A stretch of 64,000 nucleotides of DNA, taken from the NCBI RefSeq assembly GCF_040448685.1, contig NZ_CP159290.1, positions 1,426,001 to 1,490,000 of the forward strand, in the 5' to 3' direction. This document shows, one piece after another, positions 39,706 through 52,150 of the stretch. Each line of letters opens with the position of its first letter. Position 1 is the first letter of the stretch. The position numbers and the translations under genes are program-made. This stretch comes from Cellulosimicrobium sp. ES-005 (GTDB lineage: Bacteria > Actinomycetota > Actinomycetes > Actinomycetales > Cellulomonadaceae). The notes below the pieces were generated by a model that was not told the DNA's origin, did no database searches, and worked only from the letters and a program-made list of their open reading frames with translations.

Positions 39706-40362
39706 GTGAGCAAGAGCGCCACCGCCGGTGCGAGCGTGTCCGCCGACCACGACGACGAGCCGCTGCCGTCGTCCGGGCCCCGCCCGATCAGCATGCGAGC
39801 GATGGGCTGGTTGCTCGTCGTGGCCGGCGCGATCGGTCTGGCGGGCTCGGCGGCGCTGGCCATCGAGAAGTTCCTCAAGCTCGCGGACCCGAACCACGTG
39901 CCGTCGTGCAGCCTCAACGCGTTGCTCGACTGCGGCGACGCGATGGACTCCTGGCAGGGCTCGCTCCTCGGGTTCCCGAACCCGCTGCTGGGCATCGCGG
40001 CGTTCCCCGTCGTCATCACGACGGGCGTCGTGCTGCTCGCGGGCGCGCGGCTCCCACGCTGGTACTGGCTCGCGCTCCTCGGCGGGACGACCCTCGGCAT
40101 GGGTCTGATCGTCTTCCTCATCTGGACGACGATGTACGCGATCTCGGCGATGTGCCCGTACTGCATGGTCGTGTGGTTCGCCATGCTGCCGCTCTTCTGG
40201 TACCAGGTGGTCCACGCCGTCCAGGAGGGGTACCTGCCCGCGGGCGACGGCGTGCGCCGCACGCTCGTGGGCAACCGGCACCTGTTCCTGGCGATCGGCT
40301 ACGTCGCGCTCGTCGCGTGGATCCTGCTGGTCAAGGGCCCGATCATCATGACGCTGTTCTGA
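39706..40362 (+). CDS. Vitamin K epoxide reductase (VKOR) family protein
   Basis: A 218-residue membrane protein with four to five helices. It has the two redox Cys pairs of VKOR: C68 and C76 in the loop PSCSLNALLDCG, and CPYC (150-153) in a helix (ISAMCPYCMVVW). In actinobacteria it reoxidises a DsbA-like partner and passes electrons to menaquinone, so it is the bacterial counterpart of DsbB. No thioredoxin-fold partner gene is adjacent. GAGGAGCG lies before GTG 39706. It begins just after the repeat-rich intergenic region. Confidence 0.93.
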   Translation: MSKSATAGASVSADHDDEPLPSSGPRPISMRAMGWLLVVAGAIGLAGSAALAIEKFLKLADPNHVPSCSLNALLDCGDAMDSWQGSLLGFPNPLLGIAAFPVVITTGVVLLAGARLPRWYWLALLGGTTLGMGLIVFLIWTTMYAISAMCPYCMVVWFAMLPLFWYQVVHAVQEGYLPAGDGVRRTLVGNRHLFLAIGYVALVAWILLVKGPIIMTLF

Positions 40363-40411
40363 CGCGCGCCGCGGCCCCGCGGGGGTCCGGCCGCGCGGAC
40401 CGCCGCTGGCG

Positions 40412-40867
40412 TCAGCGCCAGGCCGGCTGGTCCGGCGCGGCGTCCTGCGGGTAGCCGTGACCGCCCGGCTGCGGGGGAGCGGACGGCGCACCCTGGGCCT
40501 GGTGGGCCGACTGCGCCGTCGCGCCGGGCTGGCCCGCCGGGATCGGCGTGACGACGACGGCGGTGCCGTACGCGCACACCTCCGAGAACGACGCCGCGAT
40601 CTCGCCCGTGTCGAAGCGCATCCCGACGACGGCGTTCCCGCCGCGGCGCTGCGCCTCCTGGACCATGCGGTGCATGACCTCCTGGCGGGACTCGTAGACG
40701 AGCTTCGTGTACTCCGTCACCTCGCCGCCGCCGATCGAGCGGAACGACGCGACGAAGTTCGCGCCGATGTTCGCGCTGCGCACGGTCATGCCCATCACCT
40801 CGCCGAGCACCGCGTCGATGCGGTAGCCGGGCACCTCGTTGGTCGTCACGATGATCACGGCGCACAT
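40412..40867 (-). CDS. YbjQ/UPF0145-family protein
   Basis: A 151-residue protein whose first 105 residues are a YbjQ (UPF0145) domain: [34 protein letters not shown] and [15 protein letters not shown]. These form homopentamers of unknown function, historically called a heavy-metal-binding domain without proof. The C-terminal 40 residues are Gln/Pro/Ala/Gly-rich and disordered. It is divergent from leuS with only 58 bp between, so the two promoters are close together or overlapping. Confidence 0.85.
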   Translation of the reverse strand: MCAVIIVTTNEVPGYRIDAVLGEVMGMTVRSANIGANFVASFRSIGGGEVTEYTKLVYESRQEVMHRMVQEAQRRGGNAVVGMRFDTGEIAASFSEVCAYGTAVVVTPIPAGQPGATAQSAHQAQGAPSAPPQPGGHGYPQDAAPDQPAWR

Positions 40868-40912
40868 CCTCGCACGGGCCGGACGGCCGCCGTCGTGCCT
40901 CCCGTCGGCCGG

Positions 40913-40918
40913 TAAACT
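40913..40918 (+). promoter_or_regulatory. leuS -10 hexamer (probable leaderless promoter)
   Basis: TAAACT, 7 nt, then GTG 40926 of leuS. It is the most AT-rich hexamer in the 58-bp gap with ybjQ. No ribosome-binding sequence is visible, which fits a leaderless mRNA. Confidence 0.6.
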
Positions 40919-40925
40919 CGGCCGG

Positions 40926-43925
<3,000 letters not shown>

Positions 43926-43939
43926 GTCCCTGACCTGGT

Positions 43940-43997
43940 TGTGGGCATGAAATGGGCCCGGTTTCGACTCCGAAACCGGGCCCATCTCATGCCCACA
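43940..43997. terminator. Long bidirectional terminator (leuS / HerA-like gene)
   Basis: Two 27-nt arms (43940-43966 and 43971-43997) pair with a single mismatch around loop ACTC. The inner arm is GGGCCCGGTTTCG / CGAAACCGGGCCC. It lies between two convergent genes. The near-perfect length is greater than needed for termination. Confidence 0.88.
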
Positions 43998-44008
43998 GCA
44001 CGTGGGGG

Positions 44009-45979
44009 TCAGCGGCGGCGGGTGCCGAAGATGGTGCGGGTGAGCTCGCGGCCGAGCTGGGTGCCGGCGGAGCGGAGGAACGAGTCGAGCGGGCTCGACG
44101 ACCGCGACCGGGATGACCCGCCCGATCCTGAGCGGCTCTTCGCCGCGTCGCGCTCGAGCTTCGCGCGCATCTTCTCCAGCTCCGCCTGCTCCTTCTTCGC
44201 CGCGCGCTCGGCCTCCTTGGCGGCGTCCTTGGCCGCCTTCTCCTGGGCCGCCGCCTCGGCCTCGGCGGCCGCGGCCGCGTCCCGCGCCGCCGCCTGCTCC
44301 TGCACGCGCACCTGCAGGAGCTCGAACGCAGACTCGTTGTCCACCGCCGTGCCGTAGCGCGCGAAGGCCGGCGACGCAGCCACGATCCCCTCGAGCACGG
44401 TCGTGGGCGCGGGCTCCATCGACGACTGCGGTGCCCGCACGCGCGTCCAGGCGACCGGGGTCGGCGCGCCCTTCTCCGTGAGGACCGTGACGACGGCCTC
44501 GCCCGTGCCGAGCGACTGCAGCAGCCGTTCGAGGTCGTACGGCGAGGTCGGATACGTCCGCACGGCCGCGCGGAGGGCGGCGGCGTCGTCGGGCGTGAAG
44601 GCGCGCAGCGCGTGCTGGACGCGGTTGCCGAGCTGCGCGAGCACGTCGGCGGGGACGTCCTTGGGGCTCTGCGTCACGAAGAACACGCCGACGCCCTTCG
44701 ACCGCACGAGCCGGACGGTCTGCACCACTTGCTGGAGGAACTCCTTCGACGCGCCCGTGAACAGCAGGTGCGCCTCGTCGAAGAAGAAGACGAGCTTCGG
44801 CTTCTCCGCGTCCCCGACCTCGGGCAGCTCCTGGAACAGGTCGGCCAGCAGCCACATGAGGAACGTCGAGAACAGCGCGGGGCGGTCCTGCACCGCGGGC
44901 AGCTCGAGCGCGGAGATCACGCCCCGGCCGTCGGGTGCGGTGCGCAGCAGGTCCGACGTCGCGAACGCGGGCTCGCCGAAGAACACGTCCGCGCCCTGCG
45001 CCTGCAGGGCGACGATCTCGCGCAGGATGACCCCCGCCGTCGCGCTCGACACCCCGCCGATCCCCTTGAGCTCCGCCTTGCCCTCGTCGGACGTGAGGTA
45101 CGCGATCGTCGACTGGAGGTCCTTGAGGTCGAGCAGCGCGAGACCCTGGGCGTCGGCCCAGTGGAAGATCAGCCCGAGGCTCGACTCCTGCGTCTCGTTG
45201 AGCCCGAGGACCTTGGACAGCAGCAGCGGACCGAAGTCCGTGACGGTCGTGCGGATCGGCACACCGGTCCCCAGACCGCCGAGCGAGTAGAGCTCGACGG
45301 GAAAGGTCGTCGGGCTCCAGTCCTGCCCGATCGACGCCGAGCGCTCCACGATCTTCTCGTTCGGCTCGCCGGGCACGGCGAGCCCGGACAGGTCGCCCTT
45401 GACGTCCGCGAGGAACACGGGCACACCAGCGGCCGACAGCCCTTCCGCCATGCCCTGGAGCGTCTTCGTCTTGCCGGTCCCGGTCGCGCCCGCGACGAGC
45501 CCGTGCCGGTTGAGCATGCTCAGGGCGAACCCCACCTGCACGTCGGCGCGCGGCGTCGGGTCGCCGCCCGGGTCGCCTTCGAGCAGCGCGCCGAGCGCGA
45601 GCGTGCCGCCCCGGTACGCGTAGCCGGTCGCGACCTCGCTGGCGTAGCCCTCGAGCGGCCCGGTGCCCGACGGCGCAGCCTCCTCGGCAGGCGCGCGACC
45701 CTCCGCGCTCGGCTCGGTGCCCGACGACGTGCCCCCCTCGCGGGATCCGCTCGCCTCGGCTGGACCGGCGGTGCCCGGGGGCGTGCCGGTCGCCGACGCG
45801 TCGGCGCCCTCGGGAGCCGAGGTCTCGGGGGCCGTGTCGGCCCGCGCGGCCGCCTCCGCGGCCTCGAGGGCCGCCTGCGCGGCGGCGGCTCTGGCCTCGG
45901 CGGCCTCGGCGGCGGCCTGCGCGGCGGCCGCGCGCAGGGCGGCGAGCTCGGTCGGGGACTGTGCGGCGTCGTCGGCCAT
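44009..45979 (-). CDS. HerA-like ATPase (DUF853)
   Basis: A 656-residue P-loop ATPase of the HerA/FtsK-like superfamily, DUF853 branch. The N-terminus is an Ala/Glu-rich helix (residues 12-48, a probable coiled coil) and a low-complexity Pro/Ser/Gly linker to about 105. Walker A is GATGTGKT (164-171), Walker B is LVFFFDEAHLL (about 395), with the following VGVFFVTQSPKDVP sensor region. The C-terminus has another long Ala/Glu/Lys coiled coil (about 570-620) and a basic Ser/Arg tail. It likely forms a hexameric motor acting on DNA or protein; the exact role is unknown. It is convergent with leuS. Confidence 0.9.
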   Translation of the reverse strand: MADDAAQSPTELAALRAAAAQAAAEAAEARAAAAQAALEAAEAAARADTAPETSAPEGADASATGTPPGTAGPAEASGSREGGTSSGTEPSAEGRAPAEEAAPSGTGPLEGYASEVATGYAYRGGTLALGALLEGDPGGDPTPRADVQVGFALSMLNRHGLVAGATGTGKTKTLQGMAEGLSAAGVPVFLADVKGDLSGLAVPGEPNEKIVERSASIGQDWSPTTFPVELYSLGGLGTGVPIRTTVTDFGPLLLSKVLGLNETQESSLGLIFHWADAQGLALLDLKDLQSTIAYLTSDEGKAELKGIGGVSSATAGVILREIVALQAQGADVFFGEPAFATSDLLRTAPDGRGVISALELPAVQDRPALFSTFLMWLLADLFQELPEVGDAEKPKLVFFFDEAHLLFTGASKEFLQQVVQTVRLVRSKGVGVFFVTQSPKDVPADVLAQLGNRVQHALRAFTPDDAAALRAAVRTYPTSPYDLERLLQSLGTGEAVVTVLTEKGAPTPVAWTRVRAPQSSMEPAPTTVLEGIVAASPAFARYGTAVDNESAFELLQVRVQEQAAARDAAAAAEAEAAAQEKAAKDAAKEAERAAKKEQAELEKMRAKLERDAAKSRSGSGGSSRSRSSSPLDSFLRSAGTQLGRELTRTIFGTRRR

Positions 45980-46063
45980 GCTCGGATCGTAGGGGCGGCA
46001 CCGCGGGGGCGCAGCCGGGCCGGGATGCGCGACGGCCCGCGCGGGCCGTAAGGTGGCGCGGCC

Positions 46064-46945
46064 ATGACCGACCACCACGTGCACGTCGTCACCGACTCGA
46101 CGGCGTCCCTCCCGTCCGTCCCCGAGGAGCGGCTCCGGTCCGTCCCGCTGCACGTGATCGTCGACGACGAGTCCTCGCTCGAGGGAGTCGGGCTCACCGC
46201 CGAGGACGTGGCCGCGCACCTGCAGGCCGGTCGCCGGGTCACGACGTCGCAGCCGACGCCCCGGGCGTTCGCCGAGGCGTACGCCGCCGCCGTCGCCGCG
46301 GGCGCGCGCGAGATCGTCTCCGTCCATCTCTCGGGCGAGCTGTCGGGCACGGTGCACGCGGCCGCGCTCGCGGCGGCGGACGCACCGGTCCCGGTGCGGG
46401 TCGTGGACTCCCGGACCGTCGCGATGGGGCTGGGCTTCGCGGCGCGGGCCGCCGCCCGTGCCGCGGGAGCGGGGGAGAGCGCGGACGTGGTCGCCCGGCG
46501 CGCCATCGAGGTCGCCGACGCGAGCCGCGCCGTCTTCCTCGTCGACTCGCTCGACCATCTCCGCCGTGGGGGCCGCCTCAGCGCGGCGTCCGCGGCGTTG
46601 GGGACGGTGCTCGGCGTGCGACCGCTGCTGGCCGTGCGGGAGGGCAGGATCGAGGTCGTGCAGAAGGTCCGGACCAGGGCCGCGGCGGTCGAGCGGCTGA
46701 CGACGGTCGCCGTCGAGTCCGCGGCGCGCCGGGCGCTGCCCGCGCTCGCGGTCCACCACGTCGGGGACGAGGCGGGCGCGCAGCGGCTCGCGTCCGAGCT
46801 GACCGCCCGCACCGGCCTGGACGTCGCGGTCACCCCCGTCAGCGCCGTGCTGGGCGCCCACGTGGGACCGGGCGTGCTGGCCGTCGTCGTCGCCGAGCTC
46901 GCGGACCGTGGCTCGGGCGTCGAGGGCGGTTCGACCGCGCGCTGA
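46064..46945 (+). CDS. DegV-family fatty-acid-binding protein
   Basis: A 293-residue DegV-type protein. Its N-terminal domain has VHVVTDSTASLPSVPEER and RRVTTSQPTPRAF, and the region VSVHLSGELSGTVHAA, all typical. The C-terminal domain contains FLVDSLDHLRRGGRLSAASA, VLGVRPLLAVREGRIEVVQKVRT and ends near GAHVGPGVLAVVV. DegV proteins (FakB in Firmicutes) bind a fatty acid and present it to the FakA kinase. No fakA is adjacent. TAAGGT lies 9 nt before the ATG. It is the first gene of the degV-comEA-comEC-holA direction. Confidence 0.93.
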   Translation: MTDHHVHVVTDSTASLPSVPEERLRSVPLHVIVDDESSLEGVGLTAEDVAAHLQAGRRVTTSQPTPRAFAEAYAAAVAAGAREIVSVHLSGELSGTVHAAALAAADAPVPVRVVDSRTVAMGLGFAARAAARAAGAGESADVVARRAIEVADASRAVFLVDSLDHLRRGGRLSAASAALGTVLGVRPLLAVREGRIEVVQKVRTRAAAVERLTTVAVESAARRALPALAVHHVGDEAGAQRLASELTARTGLDVAVTPVSAVLGAHVGPGVLAVVVAELADRGSGVEGGSTAR

Positions 46946-47112
46946 GACCGGGCGTCGCGGACGGCCCGACGCGCGCCGAGACCCGTCGGTCCTCCGTCCG
47001 CGGCGAGGGCGTGCCGGTCGTGGCCGTGCACAGGGCCGTCGACGGAGCGTCCCGTCCCCAGGAGCCTTCGACGAGCGGGATCCTCCCGACCCATGCTCCG
47101 TACGGTCGCGGC

Positions 47113-48378
47113 GTGAGCACCCCACGACCCGAGCCGCGTCAGCACGCCCGTCCCGGTCGCGACCCCGCCCGAGAGGGTGCGGTCGTCCGCCAGCGCCTGC
47201 GCGCGGTGACCGGGGCCGAGCGGCCCGCGCTCGCCTGGCACCCCGCGACCGCGGCGCTCCCGCAGCTCGGACCGCCGCACGACGGCGACGCCGCGCCCGC
47301 CGTCGACCCGTGGCCGGACGGTCTCCGCACGGCAGAGCCCGACCCCGTGGGCGACGGCGCGGCGCCCGCCCCCGTCGCGGAGCTCCCCGCACGCCGCAGC
47401 GAGCCGCTCATGCGCGAACGGGGCGGTCTCCGCGGGCGTGGTCGTGCTGAGGAGCCAGAGAACGCGAGGCCCGGCTGGCTCCCGCCGCGTCCCGACGTGG
47501 ACGAGGGCCGAGGCACCGACCCGGCGGCAGCAGCCGGACCCCACGAGCCCGACGGCCTCGCGGGTCCGGACGGCGAGGCGGTCGACCGGCTGCGCTCCCG
47601 CGCTGCCCGGACCGCGTCCACGGCGTACACCGCGGCGTACGGGCACCCCACGTCCCACGCGGGGTTCGCGGGGCTCGGCGACGAGGGCAGGCGCCGGTGG
47701 GCGCTGCGGCCCCGGGTCGCGGCCGCGGCGCTGGTCGTCGTGCTCCTTCTCGCGGCCGGGGTCGTCGTGCTGCGGTCCTCGGCCGGCGGCGTCACCCCGG
47801 TCGCGCCCCTCGACGCGGCGCCCACGGGCGACTCCTCGACAGAGGCCGCCGTGACCTCGTCGGACGCCGACGGGACGGCGGGCGGCGCGGCCCCGGCCGG
47901 GGCGGGCGACGAGGACGCGAGCGCCGCGTCCGAGGGCGTGCCGTCGGGCGGGGTGGTCGTGCACGTGGTGGGCCAGGTCGTCGCGCCGGGCCTCGTGACC
48001 GTCGCCGCCGACGCGCGCGTCGCCGACGCGCTCGACGCCGCGGGCGGGGCGACCGCGGAGGCCGACCTCGCCGCGCTGAACCTCGCCCGGACGGTGACCG
48101 ACGGCGAGCAGATCGTCGTCCCGCGCCCCGGCGAGGCGGTGCCCGCCGCGGGGTCGGCACCACCGTCGGGAGGGTCTGCCGCGGACGGCACGGTCGACCT
48201 CAACACGGCCGACGCGGCGGCGCTCGACGCGCTGCCCGGGATCGGGCCCGTGCTCGCCGAGCGCATCGTGGCGTGGCGGGAGGAGAACGGTCCGTTCACC
48301 ACGGTCGACGAGCTCGGCGAGGTGAGCGGGATCGGGCCTGCCGTCCTCGCGGACGTGCGCGACCTCGTCCGCGTGTGA
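47113..48378 (+). CDS. comEA: ComEA-like DNA-binding competence protein
   Basis: A 421-residue protein. The first ~190 residues form a long, disordered, Pro/Arg/Asp-rich cytoplasmic region, then one membrane segment (about 205-222, AAALVVVLLLAAGVVVLRS), an Ala/Ser/Asp linker, a SLBB domain (VVVHVVGQVVAPGLVTVAADARVADAL), and a C-terminal double helix-hairpin-helix (DLNTADAAALDALPGIGPVLAERI and SGIGPAVLADVRDLV). It should bind double-stranded DNA outside the membrane and feed ComEC. GTG 47113 is chosen because the long N-terminus has consistent codon use, but a later start (before the membrane segment) cannot be excluded. Confidence 0.92.
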   Translation: MSTPRPEPRQHARPGRDPAREGAVVRQRLRAVTGAERPALAWHPATAALPQLGPPHDGDAAPAVDPWPDGLRTAEPDPVGDGAAPAPVAELPARRSEPLMRERGGLRGRGRAEEPENARPGWLPPRPDVDEGRGTDPAAAAGPHEPDGLAGPDGEAVDRLRSRAARTASTAYTAAYGHPTSHAGFAGLGDEGRRRWALRPRVAAAALVVVLLLAAGVVVLRSSAGGVTPVAPLDAAPTGDSSTEAAVTSSDADGTAGGAAPAGAGDEDASAASEGVPSGGVVVHVVGQVVAPGLVTVAADARVADALDAAGGATAEADLAALNLARTVTDGEQIVVPRPGEAVPAAGSAPPSGGSAADGTVDLNTADAAALDALPGIGPVLAERIVAWREENGPFTTVDELGEVSGIGPAVLADVRDLVRV

Positions 48379-51065
48379 GCGACCTGCGGCTCGTCCCGGC
48401 GGCGCTCGCGGCGTGGGGGACGGCGTTCCTCGCGGCCGGCGCGACGCCGGCGGCGGCCCTGCGCGGTGCGTCGGTCGCCGTCGTGCTGCTGGGCGTCGTG
48501 CTCGGGGTGCTGCTGCTCGGAGGACGACGTGGCCGCCGCGGGACGCCGACGGCTCCGCGGATCGCCACCTCCCCGGGCGCCGCGCGCGTGCCGTCGGGGC
48601 CGGGAGACCGACGACGTCCGGCGCGCCCCGACCGGCCCACCCGGTCGGGGCGGGCCGGGAGCGTGCTGGCACAGGGCGCACTGGTGGTCGCGTGCGTCGC
48701 GGCGGTGCTCCTGTCCGCAGGGGCACAGCTCGCCGACCGGCAGGCGCTCGCCGACGTGGCTGGCGAGGGCGCGACGGCGACGGTCACCGCGGTGGTGCGC
48801 TCCGCCGTCGTGCCGCGGACGAACCCGTGGTCGGGTGCCGCCGACCGTCACGAGGTGCGCGTCTCCCTGCGCGAGCTCACCGCGCGCGGCGTGACCACCG
48901 TGGCGGCCGGCACCGTCGTCGTGACGGGGCCCGGCGACGGCTGGGACGACCTCGCCTACGGGGCGGCGGTCGTGGTGACGGGCCGGCTGGCGGTCCAGGG
49001 CGACCGGACGTTGCTGCGGACGGAGGGGGCGCCGCGCGTCGTGGAGCCACCGGGCGCGTTCCTGCGCGGCGTGCACGCCATGCGTCGGGGGCTCCTCGAC
49101 GCGACCGACGGGCTGAGCCCGCAGGCGCGGGGGCTCGTCCCGGGCGTGGCGGTCGGTGACACCTCGCGGCTCGACCCCGCGCTGGACGAGGCGATGCGGA
49201 CGACGTCGCTCACGCACGTCACGGCCGTCTCCGGCGGCCACTTCGCGATCGTCGTCACCTGCGTGGCCGCGCTGTGCGTCCTCGCCCGCGCGCCCCGCGG
49301 GGCGCGCGTGGTCGTCACGGGTGCGGCCATGGTCGGGTTCGTCGTGCTGGTCCACCCGGAGCCCAGCGTGCTGCGGGCGGCGGCGATGGGTGCCGTCGGG
49401 GTGGTCGGCATCGCGCTCGGCAGGCCGTCGCGCGCCGTCGCCGCGCTTGCGGCGGGCGTCGTCGTCCTGCTCGTCCTCGATCCCGGGCTCGCCCGCTCGT
49501 ACGGGTTCGTGCTCTCCGTCGCGGCGACGGCCGGGCTCGCGCTCCTCGCGGCGCCGCTCGCCCGCCGGATGGCGCCGTGGTGCGGGCGGACCGCCGCGCA
49601 CGTGGTCGCGGTGCCCGTCGCCGCCCAGGCCGCGTGCGCCCCGGTGCTCGTGCTGCTCGACCCGAGCGTGAGCACCTGGTCCGTCCCCGCCAACCTGGTC
49701 GCGGCCCCGGCGCTCGGTCCCGCGACCGTCCTGGGAGTGCTCGCGACCCTCGTCGCGCCCTGGTGGCCGGGCGCGGCGACGGCGCTCGCGTGGGCCGCCG
49801 GGATCTTCACGGGGTGGATCGCCGGCGTCGCCGAGGCGTTCGCGGGTCTGCCCGGTGCGCGGCTGCCCTGGCCCGGGGGCGTCGGCGGTCTGGCCCTGCT
49901 GGCGCTCGGGACGGTCGTGCTGCTCGCCGCCGTGCTCCGGTCGCGCGCGCTGCGCGAGGCGGGGGAGCGGCGCGCCCTCCGACGCGCGTCGTCGCCACCC
50001 CTGCGCGACCGCGTCGCCCGGACGGTCCGCGTCGCCCGACGGCGGGTGTCGGGCGGGCGCGGACGCCTCGCGTGGCCGGGTGCGGCGCCGCGGCGCCCTC
50101 GCCGGAGCCCGGGTCAGGTCGTCGCCGGCGGGGTCGCCGCGGCGGTCCTGGCGGTGCTCGTCGTCGTGCTCGTGCGACCGCTCGCCGTGTCGGCCGGACC
50201 GGTGCCGTCGGACTGGGCCGTGGTCGCGTGCGACGTCGGGCAGGGCGATGCCCTCGTGCTGCGCTCCGGGCCCCGGTCCGCGGTCGTCGTCGACGTGGGG
50301 CCACCCGGAACCGCGGCGGGCGGCTGCCTCGACCGGCTCGGCGTCGACCGGGTCGACCTGCTCGTCCTCAGCCACTTCCACGCCGACCACGTGGGCGGTC
50401 TCGACGCCGTCCTGCGCGGCCGCGCGGTCGAGCGCGCGCTCGTGACCGCCACGGCGGATCCCCCGGAGCAGGCCGAGAGGACGCTCGCCGCGCTCGCCGA
50501 GGCGGGCGTCCCGGTCCAGGTGGCGACGGCGGGCGCCGTCGGCAGCGAGGGCGGTGACGGCACCGCCGCGGGTGTGCGGTGGGAGGTGCTCCAGGCCGGG
50601 GTGGGCGGCGGACGCTCGGGAGCCGCGCGGGGACCCGGCCCGTCGCCCGCCGGGTCAGGTGCCGCCTCGTCGGGCGGAGCCCGGACGGAGTCCGACGGCG
50701 GAGCGAACGACGCGAGCGTGGCGCTCCTCCTGCGCGTGGCGGGGATGGACGTCGTCGCGCTCGGCGACCTGGAGGACGCCGGCCAAGCAGCCCTCGCGCG
50801 GACCCTCGCGCAGCGCGGCTCCGGACCCGTCGACGTCGTCAAGGTCGCGCACCACGGCTCGGCGACGCAGTCCGACCGGCTCGCCGGTCTGCTCGCCCCG
50901 ACGGTCGCGCTCGTCAGCTCGGGCGAGAACACCTACGGTCACCCGACGGACCGGGCCCTCGACCTCTACCGAGGCGTCGGCGCGACGGTGCTGCGGACGG
51001 ACGTCTGCGGGACGTTCGCGCTCGTCGTGCGCGACGGCGTCCTCGCCGCGGCGGGCTGCGGCTGA
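48375..51065 (+). CDS. comEC: ComEC/Rec2 DNA-uptake channel protein
   Basis: An 896-residue membrane protein that forms the pore for single-stranded DNA import. It has N-terminal helices and an OB-fold region (about 95-230), the Competence domain (GLVPGVAVGDTSRLDPALDEAMRTTSLTHVTAVSGGHFAI in overlapping stretches), about ten further hydrophobic segments, and a C-terminal metallo-beta-lactamase domain. In that domain HFHADH (about 667-672, within LSHFHADHVGG) is intact, as is VAHHGSATQS, so the nuclease-like site looks active. The GTG start overlaps the comEA stop (GTGA). Competence is not established for this organism. Confidence 0.95.
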   Translation: MSDLRLVPAALAAWGTAFLAAGATPAAALRGASVAVVLLGVVLGVLLLGGRRGRRGTPTAPRIATSPGAARVPSGPGDRRRPARPDRPTRSGRAGSVLAQGALVVACVAAVLLSAGAQLADRQALADVAGEGATATVTAVVRSAVVPRTNPWSGAADRHEVRVSLRELTARGVTTVAAGTVVVTGPGDGWDDLAYGAAVVVTGRLAVQGDRTLLRTEGAPRVVEPPGAFLRGVHAMRRGLLDATDGLSPQARGLVPGVAVGDTSRLDPALDEAMRTTSLTHVTAVSGGHFAIVVTCVAALCVLARAPRGARVVVTGAAMVGFVVLVHPEPSVLRAAAMGAVGVVGIALGRPSRAVAALAAGVVVLLVLDPGLARSYGFVLSVAATAGLALLAAPLARRMAPWCGRTAAHVVAVPVAAQAACAPVLVLLDPSVSTWSVPANLVAAPALGPATVLGVLATLVAPWWPGAATALAWAAGIFTGWIAGVAEAFAGLPGARLPWPGGVGGLALLALGTVVLLAAVLRSRALREAGERRALRRASSPPLRDRVARTVRVARRRVSGGRGRLAWPGAAPRRPRRSPGQVVAGGVAAAVLAVLVVVLVRPLAVSAGPVPSDWAVVACDVGQGDALVLRSGPRSAVVVDVGPPGTAAGGCLDRLGVDRVDLLVLSHFHADHVGGLDAVLRGRAVERALVTATADPPEQAERTLAALAEAGVPVQVATAGAVGSEGGDGTAAGVRWEVLQAGVGGGRSGAARGPGPSPAGSGAASSGGARTESDGGANDASVALLLRVAGMDVVALGDLEDAGQAALARTLAQRGSGPVDVVKVAHHGSATQSDRLAGLLAPTVALVSSGENTYGHPTDRALDLYRGVGATVLRTDVCGTFALVVRDGVLAAAGCG

Positions 51066-51115
51066 ACGGCGCCGGCGTTTCTCGTCCGGTGGGTGGCTCG
51101 TGGGAGGCTGGTGCC

Positions 51116-52126
51116 ATGCCCGCGCCGACCCGCACCGCCCGACCGTCCGCCGGCCCGTCGCTCGCGTGGGACGACGTCCTGCTCGCGCCGGTCGTGCTGG
51201 TGCAGGGCCCGGAGTCCCTCCTGGCCGAGCGGGCCGTGGACGCGATCGTCGGGCTCGCGCGCGAGCGGGACCCCGAGGTCGAGAAGGTCACGATGGAGGC
51301 CGCCACGTACCAGGCGGGGATGCTCACCGTCGCGGCGAGCCCGTCGTTGTTCGGCGAGGCGAAGGTCGTCGTGGTCGAGGGCGCGGAGGCGGCGACGGAC
51401 GCGCTCGTCGCCGACGTCGTGGACTACGTCCCGACCGCCGACCCGGAGACGACCGTCGTCGTCGTGCACGGGGGCGGGGTGCGGGGCAAGCGCATGCTTG
51501 ACGCGATCAAGGCCAGCGGGGCGCCCGTCGTCGCGGTCGAGGCGATCAAGAAGGACTCCGACAAGACCGCCTTCGTCACCGCCGAGTTCCGCCGCGCCCG
51601 CCGACGCATCGACGCGTCGGGGGTGCGCGCCCTCGTCGAGGCGGTCGGCAACGACCTCCGCGAGCTCGCCGCCGCGTGCAGCCAGCTCGTCACCGACACG
51701 GACGGCACCGTGAGCGAGGCCGTCGTGGACCGGTACTACGGAGGGAGGGTCGAGGCGACCGGCTTCCGCGTCGCCGACGCCGCCGTCGCCGGGAACGCGG
51801 GGGAGGCCGTCGCGCTCCTGCGCCACGCGCTCGCGACCGGCGCCGACCCGGTGCCGCTCGTCGCGGCGCTCGCCATGAAGCTCCGCGCGCTCGCGAAGGT
51901 CGGCGCGATGCGCGGCCGGGGCGGCGTCGCGGCCAAGGACCTGGGGCTGGCCCCCTGGCAGGTCGACCGGGCGCGCCGCGAGCTCGCGGGCTGGACCCCC
52001 GAAGGACTCGCCACGGCGATCAGCGCCGTTGCGCAGGCCGACGCTGAGGTCAAGGGCGCGGGCCGGGACCCGGTGTTCGCCGTCGAGCGCGCGGTCCTCA
52101 CCATCGCCCGTGCCCACGGCCGCTGA
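51116..52126 (+). CDS. holA: DNA polymerase III subunit delta
   Basis: A 336-residue clamp-loader subunit, which opens the beta clamp for loading on DNA. Recognisable parts are VVLVQGPESLLAERAVDAI (P-loop remnant), the central region LREFRR-like (TAEFRRARRRIDASGVRALV) and the C-terminal helical domain KLRALAKVGAMRG. It lacks a functional P-loop, as normal for delta. ATG 51116 follows GGGAGG. It is in the standard actinobacterial position after comEC and before the rpsT/lepA block. A repeat array starts 25 bp after its stop. Confidence 0.94.
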   Translation: MPAPTRTARPSAGPSLAWDDVLLAPVVLVQGPESLLAERAVDAIVGLARERDPEVEKVTMEAATYQAGMLTVAASPSLFGEAKVVVVEGAEAATDALVADVVDYVPTADPETTVVVVHGGGVRGKRMLDAIKASGAPVVAVEAIKKDSDKTAFVTAEFRRARRRIDASGVRALVEAVGNDLRELAAACSQLVTDTDGTVSEAVVDRYYGGRVEATGFRVADAAVAGNAGEAVALLRHALATGADPVPLVAALAMKLRALAKVGAMRGRGGVAAKDLGLAPWQVDRARRELAGWTPEGLATAISAVAQADAEVKGAGRDPVFAVERAVLTIARAHGR

Positions 52127-52150
52127 GCGCGCGACGGGCTGTCGGCACCC

